Shown: positions 1 through 9,418, counted from the first letter of the stretch. The stretch is DNA of 64,000 bases from Nostoc sp. CENA543 (GCF_002896875.1 NZ_CP023278.1:1674001-1738000), one strand, 5' to 3'. A program made the numbers and translations. The notes: generated by a model from the sequence alone, not told the origin.

Positions 1-741
1 TTTGCCAAAATAACTACAAAGTTCTTCTATGGCTTGGTCGGCGGTTAGCCTTTTTTGTCCTAAAACTAGCCTGCGTGGTTTATCGTTTTGGGGAGGATTG
101 ACAATTAAATATTTAACTACAGTTGCAATATCTTGACCGTGGATAAAGTGAAAACTACCATCAGCTTTGAAGAAACGAATTAAATTAATATATTTGGTAA
201 CTTCGGGAATTCCTGATGTTAAATGAGAATAGGGTTTTTTGGCATCACCACCTAAAACTAAAGTTGGGAAAACAGTAGTAATTTTCGGTGCAATCGCCAA
301 CTGTGATATCTTTTGTAAACACTCATATTTAGACCGGATATAATCTGTACCAATTTCTCCAGCTTCTTTGAGTGGTTGATTATGAGAGTCTAAAACACTG
401 GCTGTAGAAAAATAAATAACTTGTTGACAACGTTCAGGATTTAATAGACTGAGTAATTCTAAAGTTTTAGATACATTAATATCAAAAGTTTGTTCACCAC
501 CCCAAGCCGTAGCTGTGAGAACAGCGACATCAATTGTAGGTAGTAAATCTGCTAATTGGCTAATATTTTGCATATCACCCTGCAAAACATGAATACCAGG
601 GCGAACAGTGGTATCAACTTGTAATTTTTGGGGGTTTCTGACTAGTAAATATAATTCGTCTTCTGTTTGTTGAATTAATGTTTCACTTATATAGTGACCA
701 ATACAGCCACTAGCACCAGTTATTAAAATTCTTTTATTCAT
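1..741 (-). CDS. NAD(P)-dependent epimerase/dehydratase, 3' end cut by window edge
   Basis: I translated this by hand: the ATG lies at 741 and the frame stays open for 247 codons to base 1, so the C-terminus is missing. The protein opens MNKRILITGASGCIGHYISE, giving the GxxGxxG dinucleotide-binding loop (GASGCIG) right after the first strand, as in short-chain dehydrogenase/NAD-epimerase proteins. A YIRSKYE segment in the middle fits the YxxxK catalytic pair. The family acts on nucleotide sugars, flavonoid-like or other small substrates; nothing here fixes the substrate. It is probably cytoplasmic. It is followed by about 160 bp of repeats before hemE, which runs on the same strand and lies downstream of nothing shared, so co-transcription is doubtful. 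Confidence 0.8.
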   Translation of the reverse strand, partial: MNKRILITGASGCIGHYISETLIQQTEDELYLLVRNPQKLQVDTTVRPGIHVLQGDMQNISQLADLLPTIDVAVLTATAWGGEQTFDINVSKTLELLSLLNPERCQQVIYFSTASVLDSHNQPLKEAGEIGTDYIRSKYECLQKISQLAIAPKITTVFPTLVLGGDAKKPYSHLTSGIPEVTKYINLIRFFKADGSFHFIHGQDIATVVKYLIVNPPQNDKPRRLVLGQKRLTADQAIEELCSYFGK

Positions 742-864
742 AAGAGAGAGGCAGGATAATTTTAGATTGTAAATTGAACAATCTAAAAATCGCAAATCCA
801 AAATTAAATTTTATCGATAGAGTCAATAGTCTCTAATCCAAAGTCAATAGTTCCCAGAACAAAA

Positions 865-903
865 ACTAATGACTATCGACTAATGACTATTGACTAATGA
901 CTA
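865..903. repeat. Short tandem heptamer array (TGACTAA type)
   Basis: Units of the form taatgac/tattgac follow one another with small changes. The array reaches into the 3' end of hemE: the hemE stop codon is read from its last unit. Confidence 0.85.
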
Positions 904-1953
904 AACCAACGCATTGAGTTGCTTGGCGGTTTCAAAGAAGAAAGCCACGTTTTCTTCTGGGGTGTCTGGGTGTACACCGTGACCGAGGTTGAGGATGTGA
1001 CCCCAGTTACCGGCTTTGCGAACAGTGTCAATGATGCGATCGCGGATAAATTCTTTTGAGCCGTATAATACGCCAGGGTCAAGATTACCTTGCACTTTGA
1101 CGTGTTTTCCTAATCTGGCTCGCGCATCGGCCATGTCTACTGTCCAGTCTACGGTGACGATATCCGCACCAGATTGTGCCATCCGTTCTAATACGCCTGC
1201 GCTACCACTGACTAACAAAATCAATGGGGTGTCTGGGTGAGTTTCCTTAACTTGCTGGAATACCCGCTTTTGGTAAGGTAGAGCAAAAATATCATAGTCT
1301 TGGGGGCTGAGATATCCTGCCCAAGAATCGAACATTTGCACTACTTGCGCGCCGGAGTCGATTTGATAACGGACGTAATCTGCGATCGCATCTGCTAATT
1401 TAGTTAGGAGTTGATGCAGCAAATCTGGCTGGGTGAAAGCCATGTTCTTGATGACGGAGTAGGTTTTAGAACCTTTACCCTCTACTGCATAAGCCGCTAA
1501 AGTCCACGGCGCACCCACAAAGCCCAATACCGTCGATTTGTTGCCTACTTCTTGACGTAATGCCTGCAAAATAGTTTTGATAAAAGGTAGAGCCGTTTCT
1601 GGTTCTAGTGGGTGCAGCGCGTCAATTTGTGCTTGAGTGCGAATGGGCGCATGAATAATGGGGCCTTTACCTTCCGCAATGTCCATGTCAATCCCCAAAC
1701 CGGGTAAGGGAGTCACAATATCGGAAAATAAAATTACGCCGTCTGGTTGGAAAGCTCTCCAAGGTTGCAGGGAGACTTCAATCGCTACTTCAGGAATTTC
1801 GGAGCGTTCGCGAAATGAAGGATATTTCTCCCGTAAATCCCGATATGCTTTCATGTATCGTCCCGCTTGGCGCATCATCCACACAGGGGGACGATCTACA
1901 ATTTCACCACGAGCAGCCCGCAAAAGATGAGGAGTCGTTGAAGCAAAACCCAT
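901..1953 (-). CDS. hemE: Uroporphyrinogen decarboxylase
   Basis: Converts uroporphyrinogen III to coproporphyrinogen III by four decarboxylations, in the tetrapyrrole pathway leading to heme and chlorophyll; a cytoplasmic enzyme. The 350-aa product has the family length. It carries both family signatures: [12 protein letters not shown] near residue 22, with the Arg and Asp/Gln pocket residues, and [16 protein letters not shown] in the middle. The ATG at 1953 gives the expected N-terminus ([17 protein letters not shown]). No neighbour belongs to the same pathway. The stop codon is formed inside a heptamer repeat array, so the last residues (NALV) abut the repeat. Confidence 0.97.
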   Translation of the reverse strand: MGFASTTPHLLRAARGEIVDRPPVWMMRQAGRYMKAYRDLREKYPSFRERSEIPEVAIEVSLQPWRAFQPDGVILFSDIVTPLPGLGIDMDIAEGKGPIIHAPIRTQAQIDALHPLEPETALPFIKTILQALRQEVGNKSTVLGFVGAPWTLAAYAVEGKGSKTYSVIKNMAFTQPDLLHQLLTKLADAIADYVRYQIDSGAQVVQMFDSWAGYLSPQDYDIFALPYQKRVFQQVKETHPDTPLILLVSGSAGVLERMAQSGADIVTVDWTVDMADARARLGKHVKVQGNLDPGVLYGSKEFIRDRIIDTVRKAGNWGHILNLGHGVHPDTPEENVAFFFETAKQLNALV

Positions 1954-2166
1954 TTAACACTTCATCCTAAGTCACTTTTTTATGTCAATGTTTAGCTTAT
2001 CATTCTGAGATTACGCTTTCTCAAATAGAGGTAACAGCTCAACAGTAACAAGTGACACGCGAGATGCTCAAAGCCCTACGCCCCATGACCTATACCCATT
2101 TTCATACTTAGGTTACAAATGTTTTTATTGAGATTATTTTTTTTAAATTTCTTAACTTAAATTAAT

Positions 2167-2904
2167 ATGAAAACTAATTCTCATCATGCAACTAGTCAGA
2201 GTAAATCTCCAGCAGTGAGATTATTGATCCCCCGTTCCCAACGCCGGACATTTTTATTTCAGTTTACTTTGATGACGGTTTTGGGTTGGGTGGTGGGTGG
2301 TATTGTCAGTTTGGCGATTGAAAAAATTCTCTGGCAAGGTTTTCTGCCGTTTTTTGCCGAACAGCCACAAATATGGAGTTTTTGGGTAAAAATACTCGGT
2401 AATATTGTATTTGCACTAGTTTTCGCAGCCGATCAGGCCTTAGTGATGCGCCGTTACATCTCTGGTTGGCGGTGGATGTTGGCTACTAGTATCGGTTGGC
2501 TACTAGCCAATGCTGTCTCCACTGCTTGGATTAACTATATTGCTAATTTATTTAATCAACCATTGGCTGCTGATACCGCTTTCGCATTGGGTCTTTTGTC
2601 AACACTTCCATATATTTTATCTGGGGTTTGGTTGGGTTTATTGCAATGGTTAGTCCTGCGGAGTTACACATTTAAAAGTTGGTGGTGGAATTTTTTGCCC
2701 TCGATTTCCTTCTTCTGTATTAGTCTGGTAGTTTGGTTACTTTCTTTCATACAAAATTTAATTCCAGTACCCGTAATGTCTTGGATTGAACAAGGATTTA
2801 CGGCTATGATCCTGGGAGTCATACCAGCTATTGGCTTGTGTACTTTAAAAAAACAACTACAACGTCAGACTGGAATCTCTAGTTTCCCCTCAAACTTGGG
2901 GTAG
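2167..2904 (+). CDS. Conserved multi-pass membrane protein, function unknown
   Basis: A 245-aa protein with about six hydrophobic stretches (near residues 31-55, 73-95, 100-125, 140-165, 180-205 and 212-230) and a basic N-terminal tail containing RSQRRTF. Trp- and Gly-rich membrane segments such as GWVVGGIVSLAIEK resemble other cyanobacterial proteins of unknown role. I recognise no catalytic motif. The ATG at 2167 follows an AT-rich leader. It ends 36 bp before the oligopeptidase gene on the same strand, so the two may be co-transcribed. I assign no function. Confidence 0.7.
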   Translation: MKTNSHHATSQSKSPAVRLLIPRSQRRTFLFQFTLMTVLGWVVGGIVSLAIEKILWQGFLPFFAEQPQIWSFWVKILGNIVFALVFAADQALVMRRYISGWRWMLATSIGWLLANAVSTAWINYIANLFNQPLAADTAFALGLLSTLPYILSGVWLGLLQWLVLRSYTFKSWWWNFLPSISFFCISLVVWLLSFIQNLIPVPVMSWIEQGFTAMILGVIPAIGLCTLKKQLQRQTGISSFPSNLG

Positions 2905-2940
2905 CTAGTTGGTTGATTTGGGATAAAAGGTTACAGAAGG

Positions 2941-5007
2941 ATGACAAAAGACCGGGTGTTACAAACAAATATTCTGCCGCCTGTAGCTGAGAAACAGCTA
3001 CAGGTTCTAGAATTACATGGCGATCGCCGCCTAGACAACTACTTTTGGCTGCGCGACATTGATAACCCCAAAGTAGTCCAATATTTGGAGGAAGAAAACG
3101 CCTACACTGACGCAATCATGCAGCATACAGCATCCTTGCAAACTCAACTTTATGAGGAAATGCTCTCACGCATTCAAGAAACTGATTTAACAGTACCCTA
3201 CCGCAAAGACAATTATTACTATTATTCCCGCACCGAAGCCGGTAAAGCCTATCGTATTTATTGCCGGAAAAAAGATAGTTTAGATGCGCCAGAAGAGATA
3301 CTTTTAGACGAAAATGAATTAGCAGAGGGACATGATTTTTTTGATTTAGGTATCTTTGATGTTAGCCCTGATCATCAAATCTTAGCCTACTCTTTTGATA
3401 CCAGTGGCTCAGAAAGATATACACTTTACTTTCTGGATTTAAATACCCGTCAATTCTATCCGGAAACTATTGCTGATACTTATTTTTCTTTTTGTTGGGC
3501 TAATGACAACCGCACAGGTTTTTATACCAAAATTGATCATGCAAATCGTCCTTACCAATTATTTAGACATACCCTTGGCACTTCTCCAGAATCTGATGAA
3601 TTAATTTATCACGAACCTGATGATGCTTACTCTCTATACGTTGGCAATACTCGCTCACAAGCTTATATTTTAATGAGTTTGCAAAGTAGTATCACCACAG
3701 AAATTCACTACTTAGATGCTAATCATCCCCACAATAGTTTTCAGATCATTTATCCCCGCCAAACAGGTATAGAATATTATATAGACCATCACAACGATGA
3801 CTTTTACATCGTCACTAATGAAGCCGCCACTAATTTCAAATTAGTCAAAACTCCCATCACTGCACTATCAAAGGATAACTGGGAAACTATTATTCCTCAC
3901 CGTGAAGATGTGTTACTTTCAGGAATTAGCCTGTTTACTGACCATTTAGTAATTTATGAACGCAAAGATGGGCTACAAGCTGCTAGGGTGAGAAACTTAT
4001 CTACAGGTGATGAAGATAATATTGCTTTTCCTGAACCCACCTATGCGTTTTCAGAAGGTAGTAACCCAGAATTTAATACTAATATTTTGCGTTTTCATTA
4101 TACTTCTTTAATTACGCCCCCATCGGTTTTTGATTACAATATGGCAACCAAGGAGCGAGAATTAAAGAAGCAAACCGAAGTGCTTGGCGGCTATGATCCT
4201 ACTCAATATTGTAGTGAATGGTTAATGGCCACAGCCCCAGATGGTGTACAAGTTCCCATCTCCATAGTCTACAAAACAGGAACTAAAAAAGACGGCAAAA
4301 ATCCTTTATTACTCACGGGTTACGGTTCCTATGGTTCTTCTTACCCTGCGTCTTTTTCTTCCACTAGATTAACATTGTTAGACAGAGGATTTGTCTTTGC
4401 GATCGCACACATTCGTGGTGGCGAAGAAATGGGGCGCGAATGGTATGAAAATGGCAAATTCTTACACAAGAAAAACACCTTCACCGATTTTATTGCCTGC
4501 GCCGAATATTTAATTAACGAGGGTTGGACAACAAACACAAATCTAGCGATTACAGGTGGTAGTGCAGGCGGTTTATTAATGGGTGCAGTCATTAATATGC
4601 GTCCTGATTTATTTCAGGTAGTTGTTGCTAATGTGCCATTTGTTGATGTAGTGACAACAATTTTAGATACATCTTTACCCCTCTCAGCCGCAGAATGGGA
4701 AGAATGGGGAAATCCCAACGACCCAATCTATTATGAATACATGAAATCCTACTCACCCTACGATAACGTCGAGGCTCAAACTTACCCCGATTTATTAATT
4801 ACCGCCGGTTTAAATGATTCCCGCGTCAAATATTGGGAACCCGCCAAATGGACAGCCAAATTGCGAGAATTGAAAACCGACAATAATATTTTGTTGCTCA
4901 AAACTAACATGGATGCTGGACATAGCGGTGCTTCTGGACGCTACGAAAGTTTAAAAGAATTAGCCTTTGAGTATGCCTTTATTTTGGAACAATTAAAATT
5001 GGTTTAA
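2941..5007 (+). CDS. Prolyl oligopeptidase family serine peptidase (oligopeptidase B-like)
   Basis: A cytoplasmic peptidase of family S9 that cleaves short peptides; the oligopeptidase B branch prefers bonds after basic residues. The 688-aa length fits. The N-terminal half (to about residue 410) is the beta-propeller gate and the C-terminal half the alpha/beta hydrolase. The nucleophile is in GGSAGGLLMG, the Asp probably in GLNDSRV, and the His in DAGHSGASGRYES. The loop GGEEMGREWYENGKFLHKKN is typical of oligopeptidase B. The start has an AAGG ribosome site eight bases upstream. A perfect 14-bp hairpin follows the stop codon. The symbol ptrB would be reasonable, but substrate preference cannot be read here. 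Confidence 0.92.
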   Translation: MTKDRVLQTNILPPVAEKQLQVLELHGDRRLDNYFWLRDIDNPKVVQYLEEENAYTDAIMQHTASLQTQLYEEMLSRIQETDLTVPYRKDNYYYYSRTEAGKAYRIYCRKKDSLDAPEEILLDENELAEGHDFFDLGIFDVSPDHQILAYSFDTSGSERYTLYFLDLNTRQFYPETIADTYFSFCWANDNRTGFYTKIDHANRPYQLFRHTLGTSPESDELIYHEPDDAYSLYVGNTRSQAYILMSLQSSITTEIHYLDANHPHNSFQIIYPRQTGIEYYIDHHNDDFYIVTNEAATNFKLVKTPITALSKDNWETIIPHREDVLLSGISLFTDHLVIYERKDGLQAARVRNLSTGDEDNIAFPEPTYAFSEGSNPEFNTNILRFHYTSLITPPSVFDYNMATKERELKKQTEVLGGYDPTQYCSEWLMATAPDGVQVPISIVYKTGTKKDGKNPLLLTGYGSYGSSYPASFSSTRLTLLDRGFVFAIAHIRGGEEMGREWYENGKFLHKKNTFTDFIACAEYLINEGWTTNTNLAITGGSAGGLLMGAVINMRPDLFQVVVANVPFVDVVTTILDTSLPLSAAEWEEWGNPNDPIYYEYMKSYSPYDNVEAQTYPDLLITAGLNDSRVKYWEPAKWTAKLRELKTDNNILLLKTNMDAGHSGASGRYESLKELAFEYAFILEQLKLV

Positions 5008-5026
5008 ATTAGGAATACGTCCAAAA

Positions 5027-5060
5027 ATTTTAGATTTTAGATTTACCTAAAATCTAAAAT
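5027..5060 (+). terminator. Perfect 14-bp inverted repeat after the oligopeptidase gene
   Basis: Arms attttagattttag (5027-5040) and ctaaaatctaaaat (5047-5060) flank a 6-nt loop. No T-run follows, so it may be an mRNA-end hairpin or a copy of the 'attttagatttt' intergenic repeat rather than a classic terminator. Confidence 0.4.
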
Positions 5061-5094
5061 TGAAATCATAAACACCTACTCAGCAAGAACAGTC

Positions 5095-5454
5095 ATGAAA
5101 GAAAATAGTATCATCACTGGTTTTCATGCTCATATTTACTATCAACCCGAAACTCGCTCAGTTGCTGCCAAAATTAGGGAAGAATTAGGTGCTAGATTTG
5201 AAGTTCAGTTAGGCAGATGGCATGATCAACCAATTGGGCCACATCCTCAATCAATGTATCAAGTCGCCTTTTCCCAGAACCAATTTCCTCAAGTTGTACC
5301 TTGGTTAATGCTAAACAGTCAGGGGTTAGATATTCTCGTTCATCCTGAGACGGGTGATGATCTCACAGATCATACAGCACACGCTCTATGGTTAGGAAAT
5401 AGACTGGAATTAAATATTAATTTCTTAGCGCGAATCAAGTCTAATGCTTCCTAA
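5095..5454 (+). CDS. DOPA 4,5-dioxygenase family protein
   Basis: A small (119 aa) protein of the DOPA-dioxygenase type (PF08883), a non-haem iron(II) extradiol enzyme fold. Members can open the ring of L-DOPA to give betalamic acid or muscaflavin; the role in cyanobacteria is unsettled. The His-rich motifs are visible: GFHAHIYY at the start, GRWHDQPIGPHPQSMYQ in the middle and ILVHPETGDDLTDHTAHALW near the end. The ATG at 5095 gives the family-like N-terminus. It follows the oligopeptidase gene by 87 bp across a hairpin, and its stop codon lies within a terminator-like stem. Confidence 0.85.
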   Translation: MKENSIITGFHAHIYYQPETRSVAAKIREELGARFEVQLGRWHDQPIGPHPQSMYQVAFSQNQFPQVVPWLMLNSQGLDILVHPETGDDLTDHTAHALWLGNRLELNINFLARIKSNAS

Positions 5455-5484
5455 TAGAGACGAAAATTTTCTCATCTCTATTAG
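5451..5484 (+). terminator. Hairpin overlapping the stop codon of the DOPA-dioxygenase gene
   Basis: Arms ctaatagaga (5451-5460) and tctctattag (5475-5484) pair perfectly; the left arm contains the TAA stop. The interior is T/A-rich. Its position suggests a transcript end. Confidence 0.5.
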
Positions 5485-5499
5485 CAACACCACAACTAG

Positions 5500-5648
5500 T
5501 TAGAGAACACCAAAAAATAAATTATCCCAAATAAATAGCTTAGTAGCTTAGTAGGGTGCGTCAGTATGAATAATCTGTTGGTATAGTTAGGTTTTCTCGC
5601 ACTGACGCACCCTACAGTTTGGATATTTTTTTATCTGGAAGTCCCTTA
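5500..5648. repeat. Inverted-repeat element, family A copy 1, carrying element B inside
   Basis: The right end is tggaagtccctta (5636-5648) and the decayed left end ttagagaacacc is followed by aaataaattatcc. The same ends bound copies at 29671, 31661 and 39449. The interior holds an inserted 65-bp element B (5551-5615). The right end supplies the TAA stop of folE (read on the minus strand). Confidence 0.7.
5551..5615. repeat. Inverted-repeat element B, copy 1 (65 bp)
   Basis: Terminal inverted repeats GTAGGGTGCGTCAGT and ACTGACGCACCCTAC (15 bp, perfect) enclose about 35 bp. A close relative lies at 35313-35378. It is too short to encode anything and is probably a non-autonomous or REP-like element. 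Confidence 0.8.
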
Positions 5649-6296
5649 ATGAAAATTGGCGTTGTGTCGCACTAAATTCATAAATTCCTCGCGAGTACGT
5701 GCATCATCAGCAAATACACCCCGCATCGCACTGGTGACAGTCCAAGAACCTGGTTTTTGTACACCACGCATCACCATGCACATATGAGTGGCTTCGATGA
5801 CTACAGCTACTCCTTGAGGTTTGAGTAAACCTTGGAGCGCATCAGCAATTTGCAAGGTGAGACGTTCTTGTACTTGCAAACGTCGCGCATACATTTCACA
5901 AATGCGCGCAATTTTTGATAACCCAATTACTTTACCATTAGGAATATATGCCACATGGGCGCGTCCAATAATTGGTAAAATATGGTGTTCACAAGAACTG
6001 AAAATATCGATATCCCGAATTAATACCATTTCATTGGCATCTTCTGTAAATACAGCTCCATTCAGGAGTTCATCTAGAGATTCATGATATCCTTTCGTCA
6101 GAAATTGCAAAGCTTTCACAACTCGTTTAGGAGTATCTAATAAACCTTCTCTATCAGGATTTTCTCCTAAACCAATTAACAAAGTACGTACAGCCTGCAC
6201 CATCTCTGCTTCGGTGACAGTGGGAACATTTTTGGTAGCGATAGATGATACTACTTCAGCAGCAGAATTTGTATCGGGATGAATCGATAAAGTCAT
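5646..6296 (-). CDS. folE: GTP cyclohydrolase I (type IA)
   Basis: Opens GTP to 7,8-dihydroneopterin triphosphate, the first step to tetrahydrofolate and pterins; a zinc-dependent cytoplasmic homodecamer. The 216-aa length is right. Zinc ligands are visible in [10 protein letters not shown] (Cys and His) and [10 protein letters not shown] (Cys), and the active-site stretch [19 protein letters not shown] is intact. It starts at the ATG at 6296, about 100 bp downstream of the COG0523 GTPase gene on the same strand and behind the same Zur-like box. Since this enzyme needs zinc, the setting suggests a copy served under zinc limitation. Its TAA stop is part of the end of a family A repeat. Confidence 0.95.
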   Translation of the reverse strand: MTLSIHPDTNSAAEVVSSIATKNVPTVTEAEMVQAVRTLLIGLGENPDREGLLDTPKRVVKALQFLTKGYHESLDELLNGAVFTEDANEMVLIRDIDIFSSCEHHILPIIGRAHVAYIPNGKVIGLSKIARICEMYARRLQVQERLTLQIADALQGLLKPQGVAVVIEATHMCMVMRGVQKPGSWTVTSAMRGVFADDARTREEFMNLVRHNANFH

Positions 6297-6394
6297 TTTC
6301 TTTGTTGAATTGGTAAAAGACTATGAATTAGTTAATAGTGAAGAATCTGTGACTCACTATTAACTAAAGTTGTTGATCACTTAACACATCTTTA

Positions 6395-7468
6395 TCATAT
6401 CAAACATTCGTTAAGCTGTGAGTGAATTTGATGAGAATCTAATTTTCTACCAATAAAAACTAATTGATTTTTAGGAACATCACGCCATTCATCTGCGTGC
6501 AGATTATAACGTTGTCCACTTAGTTGAAAAATATGGCGTAATTCACTATCACTAAACCACAGAATCCCTTTAGCACGAAACACATTTTGCGGCATTTCTT
6601 CTGCGAGGAAGTTTTCAAATTTATGCACATCAAAAGGTCTATCATATTGACAAGAGATAGATACAAATCCATCATTCTCTAAATGGTGAGAATGGTGTTC
6701 GTGGTGATGGTGATGATGGTGTTCATGATGATCATGCTCATGATGATCATGCTCATGATGATCATGTTCATGATGGTCATGATGTTCATCTCCTTCTAAA
6801 TCATGACTAGTATATTCATCAGTGGGAGTTAAACCCACACCTAAAATTAAAGGTAAAGCCACCTCGCCATATTGAGTATGTAAAATCCTCGCCCCATGTT
6901 TCACATCATGAATATAGCTTTCCACTTCTTGCAGCTTTTCTGGGGTGATTAAATCTGTCTTATTGAGGAGAATAATATCTCCATAGGTGATTTGTTTTAA
7001 AGCCGCTTCACTTTCAAAATGTTCTCGATTAAATGTCTCGGCATCAACTACAGTCAAAATCGAATCTAGACTAGTTAAATCTCTTAATTCTGTCCCTAAA
7101 AAAGTTAAAATAATCGGTAATGGGTCAGCAACGCCCGTAGTTTCAATTACCATGTAATCAATGCGGTCTTCTCGCTCTAGCACACGATAAACAGCATCAA
7201 CTAGACCATCATTAATAGTACAGCAGATACAGCCGTTGCTGAGTTCTACCATATCTTCATCAAGAGAAACTAGCAGTTGGCTATCAATGTTAATATCGCC
7301 AAACTCATTGACTAAAACAGCGACTTTTAAATCTTGTTTATTTTTCAGAATTTGATTGAGGAGGGTAGTTTTACCACTCCCTAAAAATCCCGTAATAATC
7401 GTAACAGGCATTCCCCGTTTAGGGATATCAGGAATGATGTCTTTAGTCGGTGCAGTGATAGTATTCAT
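6395..7468 (-). CDS. COG0523 (CobW-type) GTPase, putative zinc metallochaperone
   Basis: A P-loop GTPase of the G3E family thought to deliver metal to client enzymes. The ATG at 7468 gives 357 aa. The order is Walker A GFLGSGKTTLLNQ near residue 30, the metal-binding CxCC motif (GCICCTI), ETTGVADP, the base-recognition NKTD, then a long His/Glu/Asp-rich loop (6680-6790) built from 15-bp DNA repeats encoding HDHHE units, and the CobW C-terminal domain. The reading frame extends upstream only to a TTG, so the ATG is preferred. A His-rich linker, a Zur-like box upstream and the zinc enzyme folE downstream all argue for zinc rather than cobalt. Confidence 0.9.
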   Translation of the reverse strand: MNTITAPTKDIIPDIPKRGMPVTIITGFLGSGKTTLLNQILKNKQDLKVAVLVNEFGDINIDSQLLVSLDEDMVELSNGCICCTINDGLVDAVYRVLEREDRIDYMVIETTGVADPLPIILTFLGTELRDLTSLDSILTVVDAETFNREHFESEAALKQITYGDIILLNKTDLITPEKLQEVESYIHDVKHGARILHTQYGEVALPLILGVGLTPTDEYTSHDLEGDEHHDHHEHDHHEHDHHEHDHHEHHHHHHHEHHSHHLENDGFVSISCQYDRPFDVHKFENFLAEEMPQNVFRAKGILWFSDSELRHIFQLSGQRYNLHADEWRDVPKNQLVFIGRKLDSHQIHSQLNECLI

Positions 7469-7547
7469 AGTGCAATTAGATTTTTGTAAATTACTCAATT
7501 TCGATTTATCTTCCCAAATTCTTGAATAAATCAGGAAGCTTGAGAAA

Positions 7548-7712
7548 TTAAGGACAATCAAAGTCGTAGTAAAGTCCGGTTTCTGTAACTAGGCCAATTG
7601 CTACCTTAGTCCCTGGATATAGTTGCTGTACCGCGATCGCCATGATGTGGGCGCAGGTATGAAGGATGCTTGTAAGTTTGTCGCTATGGGACTGGGTGAG
7701 GGAACTGACCAT
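7548..7712 (-). pseudogene. Remnant of a threonyl-tRNA synthetase gene (thrS2-like)
   Basis: A 54-codon frame from ATG 7712 reads [20 protein letters not shown] and continues through [20 protein letters not shown] to [12 protein letters not shown], then stops. This matches the start of the second (editing/HxxxH) part of ThrRS, where the usual text is H(T/S)xAHIMAxAVQxLFPGTK. The TGS domain, the rest of the editing domain, the catalytic core and the anticodon domain are all missing, so it cannot be a synthetase. It lies between the Zur-like box and the COG0523 gene. In Anabaena a zinc-regulated thrS2 next to a COG0523 gene is known to me, so I read this as a decayed relative that may still serve as an upstream ORF. 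Confidence 0.65.
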
Positions 7713-7853
7713 AGATTTCAATTCAAAGTTCAAAGTTCAAAATACTCTGGGAATTGGGGGTAGTGTCGCGCCTACAAAATGCAAAGAGGACTAAAGTCCT
7801 CACTACAAATGGGTTTTGTTAAGGGTGTTGGAGATTGGTGGTCTAACAAAGAA

Positions 7854-7868
7854 TGAGAATCGTTATCA
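7854..7868 (-). promoter_or_regulatory. Zur-like box
   Basis: TGAGAAT-C-GTTATCA is a 7-1-7 inverted repeat close to the cyanobacterial Zur consensus TGATAATnATTATCA (six of seven positions in each arm). It lies about 140 bp upstream of the thrS remnant and 386 bp upstream of the COG0523 gene, correctly placed to repress that transcript when zinc is ample. Confidence 0.65.
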
Positions 7869-7930
7869 TGTTAACGCAAAAAAGGCGTTTTGGTTAAAAG
7901 ATTTTGAGATATGGGAAATTTGGAGAGTAA

Positions 7931-9418
7931 TTATGCTGGTTTTAAATGATACTGTTCTTCTAAGAAGTTAAATAGCCAGTCTTTGACGAGGTGGGTGGCG
8001 TGACAGTCGTCTTCATTGTAGCGGCTGATGATTTCCAGTAAAGTGCGATCGCCTGTCTCTAGCCATAGGTCATACCAGTAAATACACTTAGCACCACTAG
8101 CTTCAGGATTACGCCATTCAAATCCTAACCAACGAGCGATCGCTTTTAGGGCGTAACTTTCAATGGGTAATGTTACAGTCTCGGTGAGATATTCATAAAT
8201 ATCGACAAATCGATTTAAGACTGGCTGGACTAACTTATTGGGAGTACGGTATAACTTGGCCAGGCGTTTCACTGTATCTAATTCGTAGACGCAAAAATGA
8301 TAAATCGGTGCATCGGGATATTGCCAGACTAATTCGAGAAATTGTTGCCAAATTAATTCTTCCTGGGCTGGTGTTTCCGCTAACAAAGAATAGAATTCCT
8401 TGGTATTGGTTTGTTTATTCACCACCAACACCCCTAAAAGATAATCTAAATTGATATCTGGTTGGGCTTCAATATCAAAGTACAGTTCTACCGGAGCATT
8501 AAGATCAACGTGGGGATGGGGAAAGGAAAATGGTAAAGTTAGGGGTATTTTTTCTAAAACTGATTGGGCTTGAATGACTAATTTTGTGGCGACTTTGGCA
8601 TCAAAACCCGTAAGATTTTCCAAAAGGCTGGGACTGGTGTTAGCCAGAGAATCTAGAGTAGTGAGATTGAGGCTTTGAAGTTGGGTGTAGCGGATGGGTG
8701 TCACTCCTGGTAGGAGGGAGAGGTGCTGCTGAGATTGGGCGATCGCATGACATTGACTGTGCCACTGACAAAGATTACACTTTTGACGAGCAATAAAGAT
8801 TTCTGGCTCAGTTTGGGACTCTAAAGCCTGGATGAACTCCTGCAAAATTTCCTGCATTTGCGGTGTCCATCGAGATAAATCTATGAAGTATTTTGTTTCC
8901 TTACTGCGTAGCATTAACCAAGCCGTTGACGGTGTGACCCCTTGGACTGTAGCTAACACCTGATTATGAAAAGCGGTGACAACCTGGTATTCCTGTTTGG
9001 GACGCTTACCCAATTCAATATTGACTGCTGTATACATCCACTCACCAAAGCATGATTCTCCTGGTTGCTTCACCAGTAAATCAGGAATACTGAGGAGAGT
9101 AGGATTTAAGGATTCTGACTCTGTGTCTACTAACTGACCGTAATTAGCTAACAGCACTCCTTGATAGATGTAATCAACCCCAAGCTGCATTAATTCTATA
9201 GTGGCCGCTTGTCCGGCTTCCCATTTTCCTCTAGGGTAACTGGGTTTTTGATAGGAAACCCGAGCCAAAATATTCAGCCGATGGGCGTTTTTGTCCTGTT
9301 GTAGTTTCAGCAACAACTCACTAGGCTGATCCCGTAGGCTTCTGTCGCCGTGAATATCTAAAACCGGACGACGTTTACAGCGTTGGTATTGCAGGAGGTG
9401 TTCAGCATTAATTAGCAT
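7931..9418 (-). CDS. TM0106-family RecB-like putative nuclease with RNase H-like C-terminal domain
   Basis: A 495-aa protein of the TM0106-type RecB-like family. The N-terminal third carries a PD-(D/E)xK-like region (WMYTAVNIELGKRPKQEYQ). A Cys set (YQRCKRRP at the start, then CNLCQWHSQC near residue 220) looks like the iron-sulfur cluster ligands seen in Cas4/AddB-type nucleases. A helix-hairpin-helix-like stretch follows (LSLLPGVTPIRYTQLQSL). The C-terminal part is a DEDD exonuclease-like fold (ELYFDIEAQPD at the front, YNEDDCHATHLVKDW at the end). Its substrate is unknown. It stands alone between the zinc group and modBC. The start is ATG 9418, with GGAGGTG upstream. Confidence 0.85.
   Translation of the reverse strand: MLINAEHLLQYQRCKRRPVLDIHGDRSLRDQPSELLLKLQQDKNAHRLNILARVSYQKPSYPRGKWEAGQAATIELMQLGVDYIYQGVLLANYGQLVDTESESLNPTLLSIPDLLVKQPGESCFGEWMYTAVNIELGKRPKQEYQVVTAFHNQVLATVQGVTPSTAWLMLRSKETKYFIDLSRWTPQMQEILQEFIQALESQTEPEIFIARQKCNLCQWHSQCHAIAQSQQHLSLLPGVTPIRYTQLQSLNLTTLDSLANTSPSLLENLTGFDAKVATKLVIQAQSVLEKIPLTLPFSFPHPHVDLNAPVELYFDIEAQPDINLDYLLGVLVVNKQTNTKEFYSLLAETPAQEELIWQQFLELVWQYPDAPIYHFCVYELDTVKRLAKLYRTPNKLVQPVLNRFVDIYEYLTETVTLPIESYALKAIARWLGFEWRNPEASGAKCIYWYDLWLETGDRTLLEIISRYNEDDCHATHLVKDWLFNFLEEQYHLKPA

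Noticed and set aside
7548-7712. Working threonyl-tRNA synthetase
   Set aside because: Only about 54 residues remain; the catalytic and anticodon domains are absent.
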